Of a stretch of 64,000 nt of DNA, positions 27,777 to 37,876 are shown one piece after another. The notes under the pieces were generated by a model that worked only from the letters and a program-made list of their open reading frames with translations, did not search any database and was not told the origin of the DNA. Both the position numbers and the translations under genes were made by a program. Positions within the stretch are counted from its first letter, which is position 1. Each line of letters begins with the position of its first letter. The stretch is from positions 30,690-94,689 of the forward strand of contig JAFKLG010000062.1 of assembly GCA_017304945.1 (NCBI GenBank), written 5' to 3'. This stretch comes from Rhodospirillales bacterium. GTDB taxonomy: Bacteria; Pseudomonadota; Alphaproteobacteria; Acetobacterales; Acetobacteraceae.

Positions 27777-28574
27777 TCACTTCGCCGCCACGAACTCCGT
27801 CACGAGCTTCGCGAGTTCCGCCGGCTTCTCCATGTCGACGAAATGCCCGGCGCCGGCGATGGTCGTCATCGTCGCGTTGCGCAGTGCCCGCGTGTAGGCC
27901 TGACCGGCGCTGATCGGCACGATCCGGTCGTCGTCGCCCCACACGACCAGGGCCGGCGTTCGGATGCCGCCCAGCAGATGCGGCAGCGTCTGGCTGTACA
28001 TGTAGGGCTTCCACGCCGTGCGGAAGCTCATCTCGCGGGCGATGTCCCAGGCCACGAGCTGGTCGGTCGAGACGTCGCCGAACACCCGCGCGAACGCCGC
28101 TTCCTCGTGGAACCCCGCTTTCGGGTAGTCGATATAGGAGATGATGGCCTGGTCGAGGATGTCGCCTTCGGGCGGCTTCACGCCATGCGCCCCGACCAGG
28201 ACCAGGCGGTGGAACCGCTGCGGCGCCTGGCTCGCCATTTCCGCCGCGACCCAACCGCCATAGCCCAGGCCGACCAGCGACACCTCGCCGATATCGAGGT
28301 CGGCGAGCAGCCAGCTCATCATCGCGCCGATGTCGCGCGGGCTGCGCAGCCACTCGACGCGCTGCGACTTGCCCCAGCCGGGGAAGTGCGGCACCAGCAC
28401 GTCGCCCTGCGCCGCGAGCGCGTCATAGAAGGGCAACCGGTCGGGCGTGCCGATGTCGTGATGCAGCACCAGCAGCGTGCCGCGGCCGCCGCGCTGCGGG
28501 TCGCCGCCGCTCCGTGTCACGTGCAATGTCACGCCGGCGATCTCGACCGTGTCATCGGTCCAGGACACGCTCAT
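27777..28574 (-). CDS. Alpha/beta-hydrolase-fold protein with the nucleophile replaced by Gly
   Basis: A 265-residue protein with a full alpha/beta-hydrolase fold. The nucleophile elbow reads VGLGYGGW, with Gly104 where the G-x-S-x-G motif needs Ser; the codon is GGC. The acid ([10 protein letters not shown]) and base ([10 protein letters not shown]) positions are both kept. The oxyanion region has LHHDIGTPD instead of HGxxG. Thus it either works without a covalent nucleophile or is a binding protein. The ATG at 28574 is taken as start, giving [14 protein letters not shown]. It precedes the LLM gene at 26457 and diverges from zwf. Confidence 0.85.
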   Translation of the reverse strand: MSVSWTDDTVEIAGVTLHVTRSGGDPQRGGRGTLLVLHHDIGTPDRLPFYDALAAQGDVLVPHFPGWGKSQRVEWLRSPRDIGAMMSWLLADLDIGEVSLVGLGYGGWVAAEMASQAPQRFHRLVLVGAHGVKPPEGDILDQAIISYIDYPKAGFHEEAAFARVFGDVSTDQLVAWDIAREMSFRTAWKPYMYSQTLPHLLGGIRTPALVVWGDDDRIVPISAGQAYTRALRNATMTTIAGAGHFVDMEKPAELAKLVTEFVAAK

Positions 28575-28852
28575 GCTTTCTCCCCTCGGACGCTTTTGCC
28601 GGAGGATACCCGCCGGTAGCCGCGCTTGTCGACTCGACGACCGCGCGTGGGAGCCTCGATTCGCCCGTTCGGCAGGGTGCGCGCGCACCGCCACGGCCCG
28701 CGTCCACGGGATGCAGAGGGCGTTCCGCCCTCGCGGCAGCGCCGTCATCCATCTGCGTCGAGCACACCACACCGGCATCACGACCGCGGCTTCACGACGG
28801 CGTCATGGGTTCCCGCTTGCCGCCCGAGGCCACGAATGGCCACACTCGCCAC

Positions 28853-30517
28853 ATGAGCGCATCAAGCACCGACACCGAGGTTTCGTCCCCCGCCGCCAAG
28901 CCGGCGCCGCAGGCGCAGGTTCTGTCCGGCAGTGTCGTCGCGCCGCCGCGACGCACCGCGAAGCCACCCGGCCCCTGCGCCATGGTGATCTTCGGCGCGG
29001 GCGGCGACCTCACCAAGCGGCTGCTGGTGCCGGCGCTCTACAACCTCTCCCATACCGGCCTGCTGCCGCAGCAGCTCGCGCTGGTCGGCGTCGACCTCGT
29101 GCAGCAGGATGCGAAGACCTGGGCCGGCAACCTGCGCAGCATGCTGCAGAGCTTCGTCGGCAACCCGGCGAGCGAGAGCCGGATCGACGCGATCGACGAA
29201 TCCGCCTGGAATCACCTCACGAACGGCATGTCGACCGTGCAGGGCGACCTGAACGACGCGGGACTTTACGAGCGCCTGCGCGATCACCTGCACGAGGTGG
29301 CGCGGACGCAGGGGACCGACGGCAACGTCCTGTTCTATCTCGCCGTCGCCGACCGTTTCTTCGCGCCGATCATCGAGCAACTCGGCCATGCCGGCCTGCT
29401 CGCGCAGAACGAGGCCGAGGGCGGCCGGAAACAGTGGCGCCGTGTCGTGATCGAGAAGCCGTTCGGCCACGACCTCGACTCCGCGCGCAACCTCAACAAG
29501 CGGATCCGCGCCTGCCTCGAGGAGGAGCAGATCTACCGGATCGATCACTTCCTCGGGAAAGAGACCGTCCAGAGCATCCTCGCGTTCCGCTTCGCCAACG
29601 GGTTGTTCGAGCCGATCTGGAATCGTGACCGCATCGACCACGTGCAGATCACCGTGGCCGAGACCGTCGGCGTCGAACGCCGCGGCAAGTTCTACGAGCA
29701 CACCGGCGCGCTGCGCGACATGGTGCCGAACCACGTGTTCCAGTTGCTGGCGATGGTGGCGATGGAGCCGCCCGCCGGGTTCGACGCGCGCGCCATCCGC
29801 AACCGCAAGGGCGACGTGTTCACCTCGCTCTGTTCGGTCAAGCCGGAAGACGTGGTGCGCGGCCAGTACGGGCCCGGCACGCTGATGGGGAAGGACGAGC
29901 CGGGCTACCGTTCGGAACCCGACGTGGCGCCCGACTCGCAGACCGAGACCTACGTCGCGATGCGGCTGGCGATCGACAATTGGCGCTGGGCGGGCGTGCC
30001 GTTCTACCTGCGCACCGGCAAGCGCATGTCCTGCCGGATGACGGAGATCGCGATCCGCTTCAAGCCCGCGCCGACCGCGCCCTTCGAGGCGACCGACGTC
30101 GCCTCGCTGCCGCCCAACTGGCTGGTGCTGCACATCCAGCCGGACGAGGGCATCTCGCTGCAGTTCGAGGTGAAGCGGCCCGGTCCGGTGGTCGATCTCG
30201 CCGCGGTGCGCATGGCCTTCCACTACCGCGACTGGTTCCCGCACGAGCCCAATGTCGGCTACGAGACGCTGCTCTACGACGTGATGATGGGCGACCAGAC
30301 GCTGTTCAACCGCGGCGACACGGTGGAGGAGACCTGGCGCGTGGTGCAGCCGGTGCTCGATGCCTGGAACACCGCGGAGCCGCTGCATCTGCCCAACTAC
30401 GCGGCCGGCACCGATGGGCCGCATGCCGCCGACCAGCTCCTGGAGCGGGAGGGGCGCCGCTGGCGGCCGGTCCAGCTCGAGGCGGCGGCGGATCCGAAGA
30501 CCGGCCCCTCCGGCTGA
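28853..30517 (+). CDS. zwf: Glucose-6-phosphate 1-dehydrogenase
   Basis: A 554-residue cytoplasmic enzyme oxidising glucose-6-phosphate with NAD(P)+, the entry to the Entner-Doudoroff and pentose phosphate pathways. The cofactor motif [10 protein letters not shown] is near residues 46-55 and the active-site RIDHFLGKE near residues 229-237, with the catalytic His close downstream in the family alignment. About 45 extra N-terminal residues (Ser/Ala/Pro-rich) precede the conserved core, making it longer than the common 490-500. The start at 28853 is uncertain: an in-frame ATG at 28805 upstream exists. pgl and edd are not adjacent, so it is encoded alone. Confidence 0.95.
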   Translation: MSASSTDTEVSSPAAKPAPQAQVLSGSVVAPPRRTAKPPGPCAMVIFGAGGDLTKRLLVPALYNLSHTGLLPQQLALVGVDLVQQDAKTWAGNLRSMLQSFVGNPASESRIDAIDESAWNHLTNGMSTVQGDLNDAGLYERLRDHLHEVARTQGTDGNVLFYLAVADRFFAPIIEQLGHAGLLAQNEAEGGRKQWRRVVIEKPFGHDLDSARNLNKRIRACLEEEQIYRIDHFLGKETVQSILAFRFANGLFEPIWNRDRIDHVQITVAETVGVERRGKFYEHTGALRDMVPNHVFQLLAMVAMEPPAGFDARAIRNRKGDVFTSLCSVKPEDVVRGQYGPGTLMGKDEPGYRSEPDVAPDSQTETYVAMRLAIDNWRWAGVPFYLRTGKRMSCRMTEIAIRFKPAPTAPFEATDVASLPPNWLVLHIQPDEGISLQFEVKRPGPVVDLAAVRMAFHYRDWFPHEPNVGYETLLYDVMMGDQTLFNRGDTVEETWRVVQPVLDAWNTAEPLHLPNYAAGTDGPHAADQLLEREGRRWRPVQLEAAADPKTGPSG

Positions 30518-30706
30518 CTACCTCGGCCGGCTCCCGCGACGCCGACCTGCGCGCCCGGCGGACCGGAACCGGCGGATGGTCCCGGCGTCGGGCTTGACCA
30601 GCGCTGTCCTGGGGCCGGCACCGAACTGGTTCCGGCGCCGTGCTGGCCCGCCCCGCGCGCTTGACCCGGCAGCGTGGCTGCGCCTCCCTGCGGGAAAGGT
30701 GGGGAG

Positions 30707-31888
30707 ATGCCGATGCCGCTGACCGGACTGACCGTGCTCGACCTCACGCGCGTGCTCTCGGGCCCGTTCTGCACCGCGTTGCTGGGCGATCTCGGCGCCG
30801 ACGTGATCAAGGTGGAGGCGCCCGAGGGCGATTCCGTCCGCGGCCAGGGCGCGGCGCGCGACGGGCTCTCCTGGTATTTCGCCAATTTCAACCGCAACAA
30901 GCGCGCGATCCGGCTGGACCTGCGCCGCCCCGAGGGACGGGAGGTGCTGGCGCGGCTGATCGCGCGGGCAGACGTGCTGGTGGAGAATTTCCGTCCCGGC
31001 GTGCTCGCCCGCATGGGGTTCGACGCGGCCCGGCTCGCGGCGCTGCGCCCCAGCCTGGTCACCTGCTCGATCAACGGATTCGGCAGCACCGGCCCGTATC
31101 GCGACCGGCCGGCCTTCGACTTCATCGCCCAGGCGCTCTCGGGCTTCATGAGCGTCAATGGCGGGCCGGATGACCCGCCGCTCCGCTCCGGCGTGCCGAT
31201 CAGCGACCTGGTGGCCGGGCTGTACGCGGCGATCGCGATCCTCGCGGCGGTGCAGCACGCCCGCGCGACCGGCCAGGGCCAGGCGGCGGAGGTGAGCCTG
31301 ACCAACGGCATGGTCTCCATGCTCGCCTATGTCGCGACCAACTGGTTCGCAAGCGGCCGCGTGCCGCCGCGCAGCGGCAACGACCACCCGATCGCAGCGC
31401 CCTACGGCTTGTTCCCGACGCGCGACGGGGAACTCGCGCTCGCACCGGCCGACGACGCGTTCTTCCGCCGGCTCGCCGACGCGCTGGGCATGCCCGCGCT
31501 GAAGACCGACCCGCTCTACGCGACCCAGGCGGCGCGCGTCGCCAATCGCGCGCGGATCAACGCGATCGTCGGCGGCGTCCTGGCGCAGCAGGACACGGCG
31601 CACTGGGTTGCCGTGCTGAACGAGGCCGGCGTGCCCTGCGGCCCCGTGCATGGCGTGCCGGAGGTGTTCGCCGATCCGCAGGTGCAGGCGCAGGAGATGG
31701 CGATCGACGTGCCGCATCCCGGCCATGGGCTGGTGCGGATGCTGGGCTTCCCGATCAAGCTCGCCGCCACGCCCTGCCAGGTCCGCCGGCCCGCCCCCGG
31801 CCTCGGCGAACACACGGACGAGATCCTCTCAGCGCTCGGTTATGATGCCGCGGCGCGGGAGGGTCTGCGCCTTCAGGGGGTGGTCTGA
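30707..31888 (+). CDS. CaiB/BaiF family CoA-transferase
   Basis: A 393-residue class III CoA-transferase. The opening LTVLDLTRVLSGPFC, the ADVLVENFRPG block, GFGSTGPYRDRP and the catalytic Asp167 (in PISDLVAG) are all present. These enzymes swap CoA between organic acids through an aspartyl-CoA intermediate. The ATG at 30707 has AGGTGGGGAG just upstream. No partner gene adjoins it: zwf is 189 bp upstream and an array of palindromic repeats follows, then infC on the opposite strand. The acid pair used is not predictable. Confidence 0.9.
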   Translation: MPMPLTGLTVLDLTRVLSGPFCTALLGDLGADVIKVEAPEGDSVRGQGAARDGLSWYFANFNRNKRAIRLDLRRPEGREVLARLIARADVLVENFRPGVLARMGFDAARLAALRPSLVTCSINGFGSTGPYRDRPAFDFIAQALSGFMSVNGGPDDPPLRSGVPISDLVAGLYAAIAILAAVQHARATGQGQAAEVSLTNGMVSMLAYVATNWFASGRVPPRSGNDHPIAAPYGLFPTRDGELALAPADDAFFRRLADALGMPALKTDPLYATQAARVANRARINAIVGGVLAQQDTAHWVAVLNEAGVPCGPVHGVPEVFADPQVQAQEMAIDVPHPGHGLVRMLGFPIKLAATPCQVRRPAPGLGEHTDEILSALGYDAAAREGLRLQGVV

Positions 31889-31996
31889 GCGCGATCGTCG
31901 GCCGCCGGCTCGCGGCGCCGGACAGCTCCGGACCGAGGCCAAAGCAGGGGAGCGTGAGCGAGCCCGTCGGGCAGCGGGTGGACGCAGGAGCGTGAA

Positions 31997-32180
31997 ATCG
32001 TGGATGGCCGCCCTGCGGCGGCCATGACACAAAAGTCGCGGACGGCGCCCGCCGACGGCTATGGCACAGACATCGTGGGCGGCCGCCCCTCGGCGGCCAT
32101 GGCACAGAAATCGCGGGCGGCGCCCGCCGACGGCCATGGTACAAAATCGCGGACGGCCGCCCTTCGGCGGCCATGACGCG
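31997..32180. repeat. Tandem palindromic array, five 36-38-bp units alternating in two types
   Basis: Units start at 31997, 32034, 32072, 32110 and 32146, each beginning (a)(a/g)TCG(c/t)GG and ending CCATGG/ACACA-like. Units 1, 3 and 5 contain GGCCGCCC-tgc/ctc/ttc-GGCGGCC, a self-complementary hairpin. Units 2 and 4 contain GGCGCCCGCCGACGGC. So the true period is a dimer of about 75 bp repeated 2.5 times. The array lies between the stops of the CaiB gene and infC, which converge, and could act as a bidirectional terminator. The rest of 31889-32230 holds nothing else I can name. Confidence 0.8.
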
Positions 32181-32230
32181 CGATCCGTGGCCGCGGAGCG
32201 AAAGCCCCGGCCAGCCCTGGCCTTGATCCG

Positions 32231-32752
32231 CTAACGCGGGGACAGCACCATGACCATCTGGCGGTTTTCCATGCGCGGCATCTGCTCGACCTTGGTGGTC
32301 GCGTCGAGTTCCGCGCGGATCCGCTCCAGCACCCGGATGCCGATGTCCTGGTGCGCCATTTCACGACCGCGGAAGCGGAGCGTCACCTTGACCTTGTCGC
32401 CCTCTTCGATGAACGTCTTCATGGCGCGCATCTTCACCTGATAGTCGTTCTCGTCGATGTTCGGGCGGACTTTGATCTCCTTGATCTCGATGACCTTCTG
32501 CTTCTTCTTGGCCTCGTTCTTCTTCTTCTGCGCCTCGTACTTGAACTTGCCGTAGTCCAGGATCTTGACGACCGGGGGAACGGCGTTCGGGCTGATCTCC
32601 AGCAGGTCCAGGCCGACGCCATAGGCGCGGGCCAGGGCGTCACGGGCGGTCATCACGCCCTGCATCTCGCCGTCCTGGTCGATCAGCCGCACCTGCGGGG
32701 CGCGGATCTCTTCGTTCACGCGGGGCCCGTCGCGGGTTGGCGGCGCGGCCAT
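32231..32752 (-). CDS. infC: Translation initiation factor IF-3
   Basis: A 173-residue initiation factor. It binds the 30S subunit, blocks premature 50S joining and checks the start codon. The N-domain shows [19 protein letters not shown] and [20 protein letters not shown]; the Lys-rich linker ([18 protein letters not shown]) and the C-domain ([35 protein letters not shown]) follow. The start is ATG at 32752 after AGAGGA rather than the rare AUU used in enterobacteria, so the classical IF-3 autoregulation is not evident. It follows thrS with a 123-bp gap containing a hairpin. The usual followers rpmI and rplT are absent here. Confidence 0.97.
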   Translation of the reverse strand: MAAPPTRDGPRVNEEIRAPQVRLIDQDGEMQGVMTARDALARAYGVGLDLLEISPNAVPPVVKILDYGKFKYEAQKKKNEAKKKQKVIEIKEIKVRPNIDENDYQVKMRAMKTFIEEGDKVKVTLRFRGREMAHQDIGIRVLERIRAELDATTKVEQMPRMENRQMVMVLSPR

Positions 32753-32815
32753 GGGTCCTCTTGCTATGGGTATCTCCTGTCGTGGTGGAAACGGGTGTCG
32801 GGATGGTACGGGTCA

Positions 32816-32841
32816 ACCAGGGGCCCTTACGGACCCCTGGT
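32816..32841 (-). promoter_or_regulatory. Hairpin in the thrS-infC spacer
   Basis: Read on the minus strand, ACCAGGGG-tccgtaaggg-CCCCTGGT gives an eight-pair perfect stem about 64 bases before the infC start and 35 after the thrS stop. A second short pairing (CCTGCA/TGCAGG) lies nearer thrS. It could be a partial terminator, processing site or mRNA stabiliser tuning infC relative to thrS; no T-run follows. Confidence 0.45.
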
Positions 32842-32875
32842 CAGCCTGCATAGTGACCGAAACTGCAGGTCGCGA

Positions 32876-34816
32876 TCAAGCCGGCTCGCGTCCGCGTGAC
32901 AGATCGGGAGGCGTCGCCTCCAGCGCAAGCCGCGCCACCGCCTCTTCCAGCGGTACCACGTCCTGCGCCTGACTGCCCAGGCGGCGGAGCGCAACCGTCC
33001 GGGTCTCGGCTTCCTTGCGTCCGACCACGGCGAGCACCGGCACATGCGCCAGGCTGTGGGTGCGCACCTTGGCATTGATCTTCTGGTTGGTCAGGTCGGT
33101 CTCCACCGCCAGCCCCGCCGCGGCGAAGGCAGCCGCGACCTCCTCCGCGTAGCCGTCGGCATCCGAGACGATCGTCGCCACCACCGCCTGCACCGGCGCC
33201 AGCCAGAGCGGAAAACGGCCGGCATACTGCTCGATCAGGATGCCGAGGAACCGCTCGAAGCTGCCCAGGATCGCGCGATGCAGCATCACCGGCCGGTGCC
33301 GCGCCCCGTCCTCCCCGACATATTCCGCGTCGAGCCGTTCGGGCATCACGAAATCGACCTGCAAGGTGCCGCATTGCCAGTCGCGCCCGATCGCGTCGCG
33401 CAGCACGAATTCGAGCTTGGGGCCGTAGAACGCCCCCTCCCCCGGATTCAGCTCGTAGTCCACGCCGGCCGTCGCACAGGCCTCCCGCAGCGCCGACTCG
33501 GCGCGGTCCCAGGTGGCGTCGTCACCGGCGCGCGGGGTCGGACGGTCGGAGAACTTCACGCGGAACCTCTCGAAGCCGAAGTCGCGGTAGATCGAGGCGA
33601 GCAGCTCGACGAACCGCACCGTCTCCGGGGCGATCTGCTCTTCCGTGCAGAAGATGTGCGCGTCGTCCTGGGTGAAGGCGCGCACCCGCATGATCCCGTG
33701 CAGCGCTCCCGAGGGCTCGTAGCGGTGGCAGGACCCGAACTCGGCCAGCCGCAACGGCAGCTCCCGGTAGGAGCGGATGCCCTGGCGGAAGATCTGCACG
33801 TGGCACGGGCAGTTCATCGGCTTGACCGCGAGCGTCTTGTCCTCGTCCTCGATGCGGGCGATGAACATGTGCTCGCGATAGTTCTCCCAGTGGCCGGACT
33901 TCTCCCAGAACACGCGGTCGAGGAGCTGCGGGGTCTTCACCTCCTTGTAGCCGGAGCTGTCCAGCCGGCGGCGCATATAGGCCTCCGCCTTCAAATAGAG
34001 CTGCCAGCCCTTCGGGTGCCAGAAGATCGCCCCGGCAGCTTCCTCCTGGAGGTGGAACAGGTCCATCTCCTTGCCGATGCGGCGATGGTCGCGGCGCTCC
34101 GCCTCCTCCAGCATATGAAGGTAGGCGTCGAGCTCCTTCTGGTCGCGCCAGGCGGTGCCGTAGATGCGGCTCAGCATGGCGTTGCGGTGATCGCCCCGCC
34201 AATAGGCGCCCGCCACCTTCATCAGCTTGAAGGCGGGGCCGACATCGGCGGTGGTCCGCATGTGCGGGCCGCGGCACAGATCCACCCAGTCGCCCTGGCG
34301 ATACAGGCTGATCGTCTCGGTGGGCGGCAGGTCCTGGATGATCTCGGCCTTGTACTTCTCGCCCTTCTCCTGGAAGAAGCGGATCGCGTCCTGCCGGTCC
34401 ACCTCCTCCCGCTCGAACTTCGCACCGCGGGCGATGATCTCGCGCATCTTCGCCTCGATCGGCGCGAAATCCTCCGGGGTGAACGGCTCGTTGCGGGCGA
34501 AGTCGTAGTAGAACCCGTTCTCGATCGCCGGCCCGATGGTGACCTGGGTGCCGGGATACAGGTCCTGCACCGCCTCGGCCAGCACATGCGCGGCGTCGTG
34601 GCGGATCAGCTCCAGCGCCTCGGGATCCTTGCGGGTGACGAAGCGCACATCGGCGTCCCGCTCGATCGGGGTCGCGAGGTCGACCAGCTTGCCGTCCAGC
34701 TTCATGGCGAGCGCGGCGCGGGCGAGGCCGGGGCCGATCGCTTCCGCCACCGTCGTGCCCGTCACCGGCGCATCGAACTGGCGCACGGAACCGTCGGGCA
34801 GGGTGATGGCGGGCAT
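32876..34816 (-). CDS. thrS: Threonyl-tRNA synthetase
   Basis: A 646-residue class II synthetase that charges tRNA-Thr. Domains in order are the N-terminal TGS domain ([20 protein letters not shown] opening), the editing domain with [13 protein letters not shown] near residue 73 and CRGPHM, the catalytic core with [10 protein letters not shown] near residue 330 and the zinc-ligand Cys/His set, [15 protein letters not shown] (motif 2), [18 protein letters not shown] (motif 3), and an anticodon-binding domain at the C-terminus. The length is normal. It is the first gene of a thrS-infC pair, a conserved order, transcribed away from a glycosyltransferase on the same strand 75 bp upstream. Confidence 0.97.
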   Translation of the reverse strand: MPAITLPDGSVRQFDAPVTGTTVAEAIGPGLARAALAMKLDGKLVDLATPIERDADVRFVTRKDPEALELIRHDAAHVLAEAVQDLYPGTQVTIGPAIENGFYYDFARNEPFTPEDFAPIEAKMREIIARGAKFEREEVDRQDAIRFFQEKGEKYKAEIIQDLPPTETISLYRQGDWVDLCRGPHMRTTADVGPAFKLMKVAGAYWRGDHRNAMLSRIYGTAWRDQKELDAYLHMLEEAERRDHRRIGKEMDLFHLQEEAAGAIFWHPKGWQLYLKAEAYMRRRLDSSGYKEVKTPQLLDRVFWEKSGHWENYREHMFIARIEDEDKTLAVKPMNCPCHVQIFRQGIRSYRELPLRLAEFGSCHRYEPSGALHGIMRVRAFTQDDAHIFCTEEQIAPETVRFVELLASIYRDFGFERFRVKFSDRPTPRAGDDATWDRAESALREACATAGVDYELNPGEGAFYGPKLEFVLRDAIGRDWQCGTLQVDFVMPERLDAEYVGEDGARHRPVMLHRAILGSFERFLGILIEQYAGRFPLWLAPVQAVVATIVSDADGYAEEVAAAFAAAGLAVETDLTNQKINAKVRTHSLAHVPVLAVVGRKEAETRTVALRRLGSQAQDVVPLEEAVARLALEATPPDLSRGREPA

Positions 34817-34891
34817 GGATGTCGATCTCCGGTTGCGGAATGGCTGTCTATGGCGAGCGCGCGCCGCCCACGCAAGGGCGCGATGCGCGGG

Positions 34892-36031
34892 TCAGATCCC
34901 CCGCAGCACGGCCTCATAGACGTCGAGCGTCGCCTCCTGCATCGCGCGCACCGTCGGCACCGAGGCGCGGGCGCGGGTACCGAGTGCGGCACGATCGGCA
35001 TCGGTCATGGCGAGCACGCGGTCGATGGCGGCGGCGAGCGCAGCCGGATCCCCGGCCGGCACCCGCCACCCGGTCTCCCCCTGCAGCACGGTCTCGACCG
35101 GCCCGCCGAGATCAGCCGCGATCACCGGCCGCGCCATGGCCTGCGCCTCGATCACCACGCGTCCGAACGCCTCCGGCTGGGTGGAGGCGTGCACCACCAC
35201 GTCCGACAGCATGAGCGCCGCGGGCATGTCCTCCACGTTCCCCACCAGCCGCACGCGGTCGGCGATGCCCAGCCGGCGCGCGCGGCGGATCAGCTCCGCG
35301 CTGTAGCCGCGCCGTCCCTGATCGGAGCCCACCAGCACGCAGCACACGTCCCGCCGCTGCAACTGCGCGACCGCCTCGAGCAGCACGGCCTGGCCCTTCC
35401 AGGCGGTGAGCCGGCCCGGCAGCACCACCGTTGGCGCCCCGTCCGGCAGGCGCCAGGCCTGCACCAGGCGGGCGATGCGGTCCGGCGAGACGGCAGTGGG
35501 ATCGAACACGGCGGGATCGACGCCACGCGGGATCACCCGCAGCCGCGCCTCCGGCACGCCGTGGCGCTGCTTCACCAGGTCGGCGATGAAGCGGCTGGCG
35601 GCGATCACGATCTCGCCCCGCGCCATCACCGCGTTGTAGCGGCGCTTGCCGGGGAAATCCTCGTTGTAGGTGCCGTGATAGGTGGTGACGAAGTGCGCCC
35701 CGGTGCGCTGGCAGGCGAGCCAGGCGGACCAGGCCGGCGCGCGCGAGCGGGCGTGTACGATCTGCACGCCTTCCGCACGGATCAGCGCCGTGAGCCGGGC
35801 CGCATTGCGCCAGATCCCGATCGGCGACTTGGTGCGGAGCGGCAACTCCACATGTCGCGCGCCCACCCGCGCCAGGCTGCGGACCAGCGGGCCGCCCGCC
35901 GACGCGACCAGGGAGACGCCGGCCGCCTCGGCCACCGCCTGGGCGATCTCGATCGTGCCGCGTTCCACCCCGCCGGTGACGAGGGCCGGCAGCACCTGCA
36001 GGACGACGGGCGGCGAGTCGGAGTCGGACAT
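34892..36031 (-). CDS. Glycosyltransferase, GT4 family
   Basis: A 379-residue GT-B-fold retaining glycosyltransferase. The N-domain has LPALVTGGVERGTIEIA (the glycine-rich acceptor loop, residues 14-30). The C-domain has the sugar-nucleotide site, LPGRLTAWKGQAVLLEA with the Arg-Lys pair near residue 200, and QPEAFGRVVIEAQAMARP, the E-x7-E catalytic motif. It is cytoplasmic or membrane-associated. It probably builds a polysaccharide or lipopolysaccharide core sugar; no other surface-polysaccharide gene is near. The start at 36031 is set by MSDSDSPP; upstream in-frame sequence has no start before 36910. Confidence 0.88.
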   Translation of the reverse strand: MSDSDSPPVVLQVLPALVTGGVERGTIEIAQAVAEAAGVSLVASAGGPLVRSLARVGARHVELPLRTKSPIGIWRNAARLTALIRAEGVQIVHARSRAPAWSAWLACQRTGAHFVTTYHGTYNEDFPGKRRYNAVMARGEIVIAASRFIADLVKQRHGVPEARLRVIPRGVDPAVFDPTAVSPDRIARLVQAWRLPDGAPTVVLPGRLTAWKGQAVLLEAVAQLQRRDVCCVLVGSDQGRRGYSAELIRRARRLGIADRVRLVGNVEDMPAALMLSDVVVHASTQPEAFGRVVIEAQAMARPVIAADLGGPVETVLQGETGWRVPAGDPAALAAAIDRVLAMTDADRAALGTRARASVPTVRAMQEATLDVYEAVLRGI

Positions 36032-36080
36032 CCGGTCGAGGTAGCATGCGCATCGCGCTTTGCCGACCGGCCGGGTGACG

Positions 36081-36125
36081 CCGGCCGCGCTCCCGCCGGC
36101 CGCGCTCCCACCGGCCGCGCTCCTA
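36081..36125. repeat. Three perfect-period 15-bp repeats
   Basis: CCGGCCGCGCTCCC followed by G, A or TA repeats exactly three times, at 36081, 36096 and 36111, in the divergent gap between the glycosyltransferase and the hydrolase. No function assigned. Confidence 0.75.
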
Positions 36126-36229
36126 CCGGGCACGCCGGGGCCCGCCGCAGCACGGCGCGCCGGCGCCGCCACGCTTGCGTCCCGCGCCGGCGCGCGCCAT
36201 GTCGAGCGCGCAGTGCAGGAGCGAGGCGC

Positions 36230-37000
36230 ATGGAAACCTCCGGTCGGCTCGATCGCGGCGACGGGCTGGAACTCGCCTGGATCCGCAGCGACGGCGCCAC
36301 GCCTACCATCGTCTTCCTGCCCGGCTTCCGCAGCGACATGACCGGCGACAAGGCCACCGCCCTCGCCGGCTTCGCCGCCGCCCGCGGCCAGGCGATGCTG
36401 CGCTTCGACTACTCGGGCCATGGCGCCTCCGACGGCGCCTTCACCGATGGGACGATCGGCCGCTGGGCGGCGGATGTCTGCGCCGTGATCGACGCGCTCA
36501 CCGAGGGACCGCTGATCCTGGTCGGCTCCTCCATGGGCGGCTGGCTCAGCCTGCTGACGCTGCGCGCGCGGCCCGACCGCATCGCCGCCCTGGTGGGCAT
36601 CGCCGCGGCGCCGGATTTCACCGAATGCCTGATGTGGGAGGCGATGACCTTCGAGGAGCGCGCCACGCTGATGCGCGACGGCATCCTCCACATCCCCAGC
36701 CAGTATGGCGAGCCGACGCCGATCACCCGCGCGCTGATCGAGGATGGCCGCACCCGGCTCGTGCTCTCCGATCCGATCGATTTCGCCGGGCCGGTGCGGC
36801 TGCTGCACGGACAGGCCGATCCCGACGTTCCGTGGGAACTCGCGCTGCGCATCGCCGAGACCGTCACCTCGACCGACGTGCAGGTCACGCTGGTGAAGGA
36901 TGGCGACCACCGGCTGTCCCGGCCGGAGGACCTCGCGCTGCTATGCCGGACGGTCGCCGGCCTCCTCGGCGAGGATGGCGGCCAGCCCCTCCCGGAATGA
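36230..37000 (+). CDS. Alpha/beta hydrolase (serine hydrolase, ABHD10-like)
   Basis: A 256-residue soluble hydrolase with a complete triad: Ser in LVGSSMGGW near residue 104, Asp in HGQADPDVPW near residue 200, and His in KDGDHRLSRPEDL near residue 227. The oxyanion loop is PGFRSDMTGDK, and FDYSGHGASDG follows, both typical of the acyl-thioesterase/carboxylesterase group near human ABHD10. The ATG at 36230 follows AGGAGCGAGG. Its last 60 bases overlap the 3' end of the convergent epimerase-like gene. Likely a general esterase or thioesterase; substrate unknown. Confidence 0.88.
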   Translation: METSGRLDRGDGLELAWIRSDGATPTIVFLPGFRSDMTGDKATALAGFAAARGQAMLRFDYSGHGASDGAFTDGTIGRWAADVCAVIDALTEGPLILVGSSMGGWLSLLTLRARPDRIAALVGIAAAPDFTECLMWEAMTFEERATLMRDGILHIPSQYGEPTPITRALIEDGRTRLVLSDPIDFAGPVRLLHGQADPDVPWELALRIAETVTSTDVQVTLVKDGDHRLSRPEDLALLCRTVAGLLGEDGGQPLPE

Positions 37001-37789
37001 CGGGTAGCGCCAGCGGTAGCCCAGCGCGTCCTGGGTCTTGCGGCTGGCCACCTTGCGGTTCTCCGCCCAGAAGCTGCGCGCCATCGGGCTCATGGCGGGC
37101 AGCGCGTCCTCGAACCGCACCGGCGGCGGCGGCGCGACGCCCAGCAGCCGCGCGGCCGCCTCGACCACCGCCGCGGACTCGGACGGCATGTCGTCGGCCA
37201 GGTTGAGCACCCGCACGCCCGGCGCGGCCGCCTGCCGCATCGCCGCCAGCACGGCACCCGCGATGTCGTCGCGGTGGATGCGGCCGAACTGGTGCCCCGG
37301 CTTCAACATGCGCCGCGCGCGTCCCGCCCGCAGGTCGTCGAACGCGGACCGGCCCGGCCCGTAGATTCCGGCGAGCCGGAACAGGTCCACCGCGCACCGG
37401 TCGCCAAACGCGGCCCAGGCCCGTTCCGCCGCCACCCGCCGCGCCCCCCGCGGCTGCGAGGGAAGCGGCTGGGTGTCCTCGTCCACCCAGCCGCCGCCGC
37501 GATCGCCATAGACCACGGTGCTGGACAGGTAGCCGATCCAGCGCAGATGCGGCGCGGCCGCCAGCGCCGAGGCATAGCGGCGCAGCACCGGATCCCCGGC
37601 CTCGTCCGGCGGCACCGAACTCAGCACGTGGGTGGCATCATCCAGCGCTGCCGCGGCGTCCTCGAAGGCCAGCGCGCCGTCGCCGCCGGCCCGCGTGGTG
37701 CCAACCACCCGCCAGCCGGCGGCACGGGCGGCGCGGGCCACCGCCGCGCCCGCATAGCCAAGACCGAAGATCAACAAGCTGCCCGCCAT
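36941..37789 (-). CDS. NAD-dependent epimerase/dehydratase-like SDR (YeeZ-like)
   Basis: A 282-residue extended SDR. The cofactor motif is FGLGYAGAAVA at residues 8-18, an altered GxxGxxG as in YeeZ-type proteins. YLSSTVVYGDRGGGWVDE (near residue 87) carries the Ser/Thr and Tyr of the active site, but the following YxxxK Lys is not in its usual place (PRGARRVAAERAW). It is probably a nucleotide-sugar or cofactor-binding protein of unknown reaction; YeeZ itself has no assigned activity. It is convergent with the hydrolase, overlapping 60 bases, and diverges from the TPR gene with 87 bp between. Confidence 0.82.
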   Translation of the reverse strand: MAGSLLIFGLGYAGAAVARAARAAGWRVVGTTRAGGDGALAFEDAAAALDDATHVLSSVPPDEAGDPVLRRYASALAAAPHLRWIGYLSSTVVYGDRGGGWVDEDTQPLPSQPRGARRVAAERAWAAFGDRCAVDLFRLAGIYGPGRSAFDDLRAGRARRMLKPGHQFGRIHRDDIAGAVLAAMRQAAAPGVRVLNLADDMPSESAAVVEAAARLLGVAPPPPVRFEDALPAMSPMARSFWAENRKVASRKTQDALGYRWRYPSFREGLAAILAEEAGDRPA

Positions 37790-37876
37790 GGTCGATCCGC
37801 CTTGCTAACAAGATGTTGATGATGCGCCATGCAACCGATTTGCCGGCGGCGCCAGACCCCCGATACAATCCCAGCC

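Noticed and set aside
28514..28852. Upstream extension of zwf
   Set aside because: The frame is open, but the added residues are antisense to the hydrolase start and have no G6PD similarity; the ATG at 28853 gives a fitting N-terminus, although a few codons' uncertainty remains.
31997..32180. Possible CRISPR array
   Set aside because: The units are contiguous palindromes with no unique spacers, and no cas gene is in the window.
33044..36229. Very long open frame on the plus strand antisense to thrS and the glycosyltransferase
   Set aside because: It is a GC-rich shadow frame with Arg/His/Gln-rich, domain-free translation; only its last 771 bases (from 36230) code for a real hydrolase.
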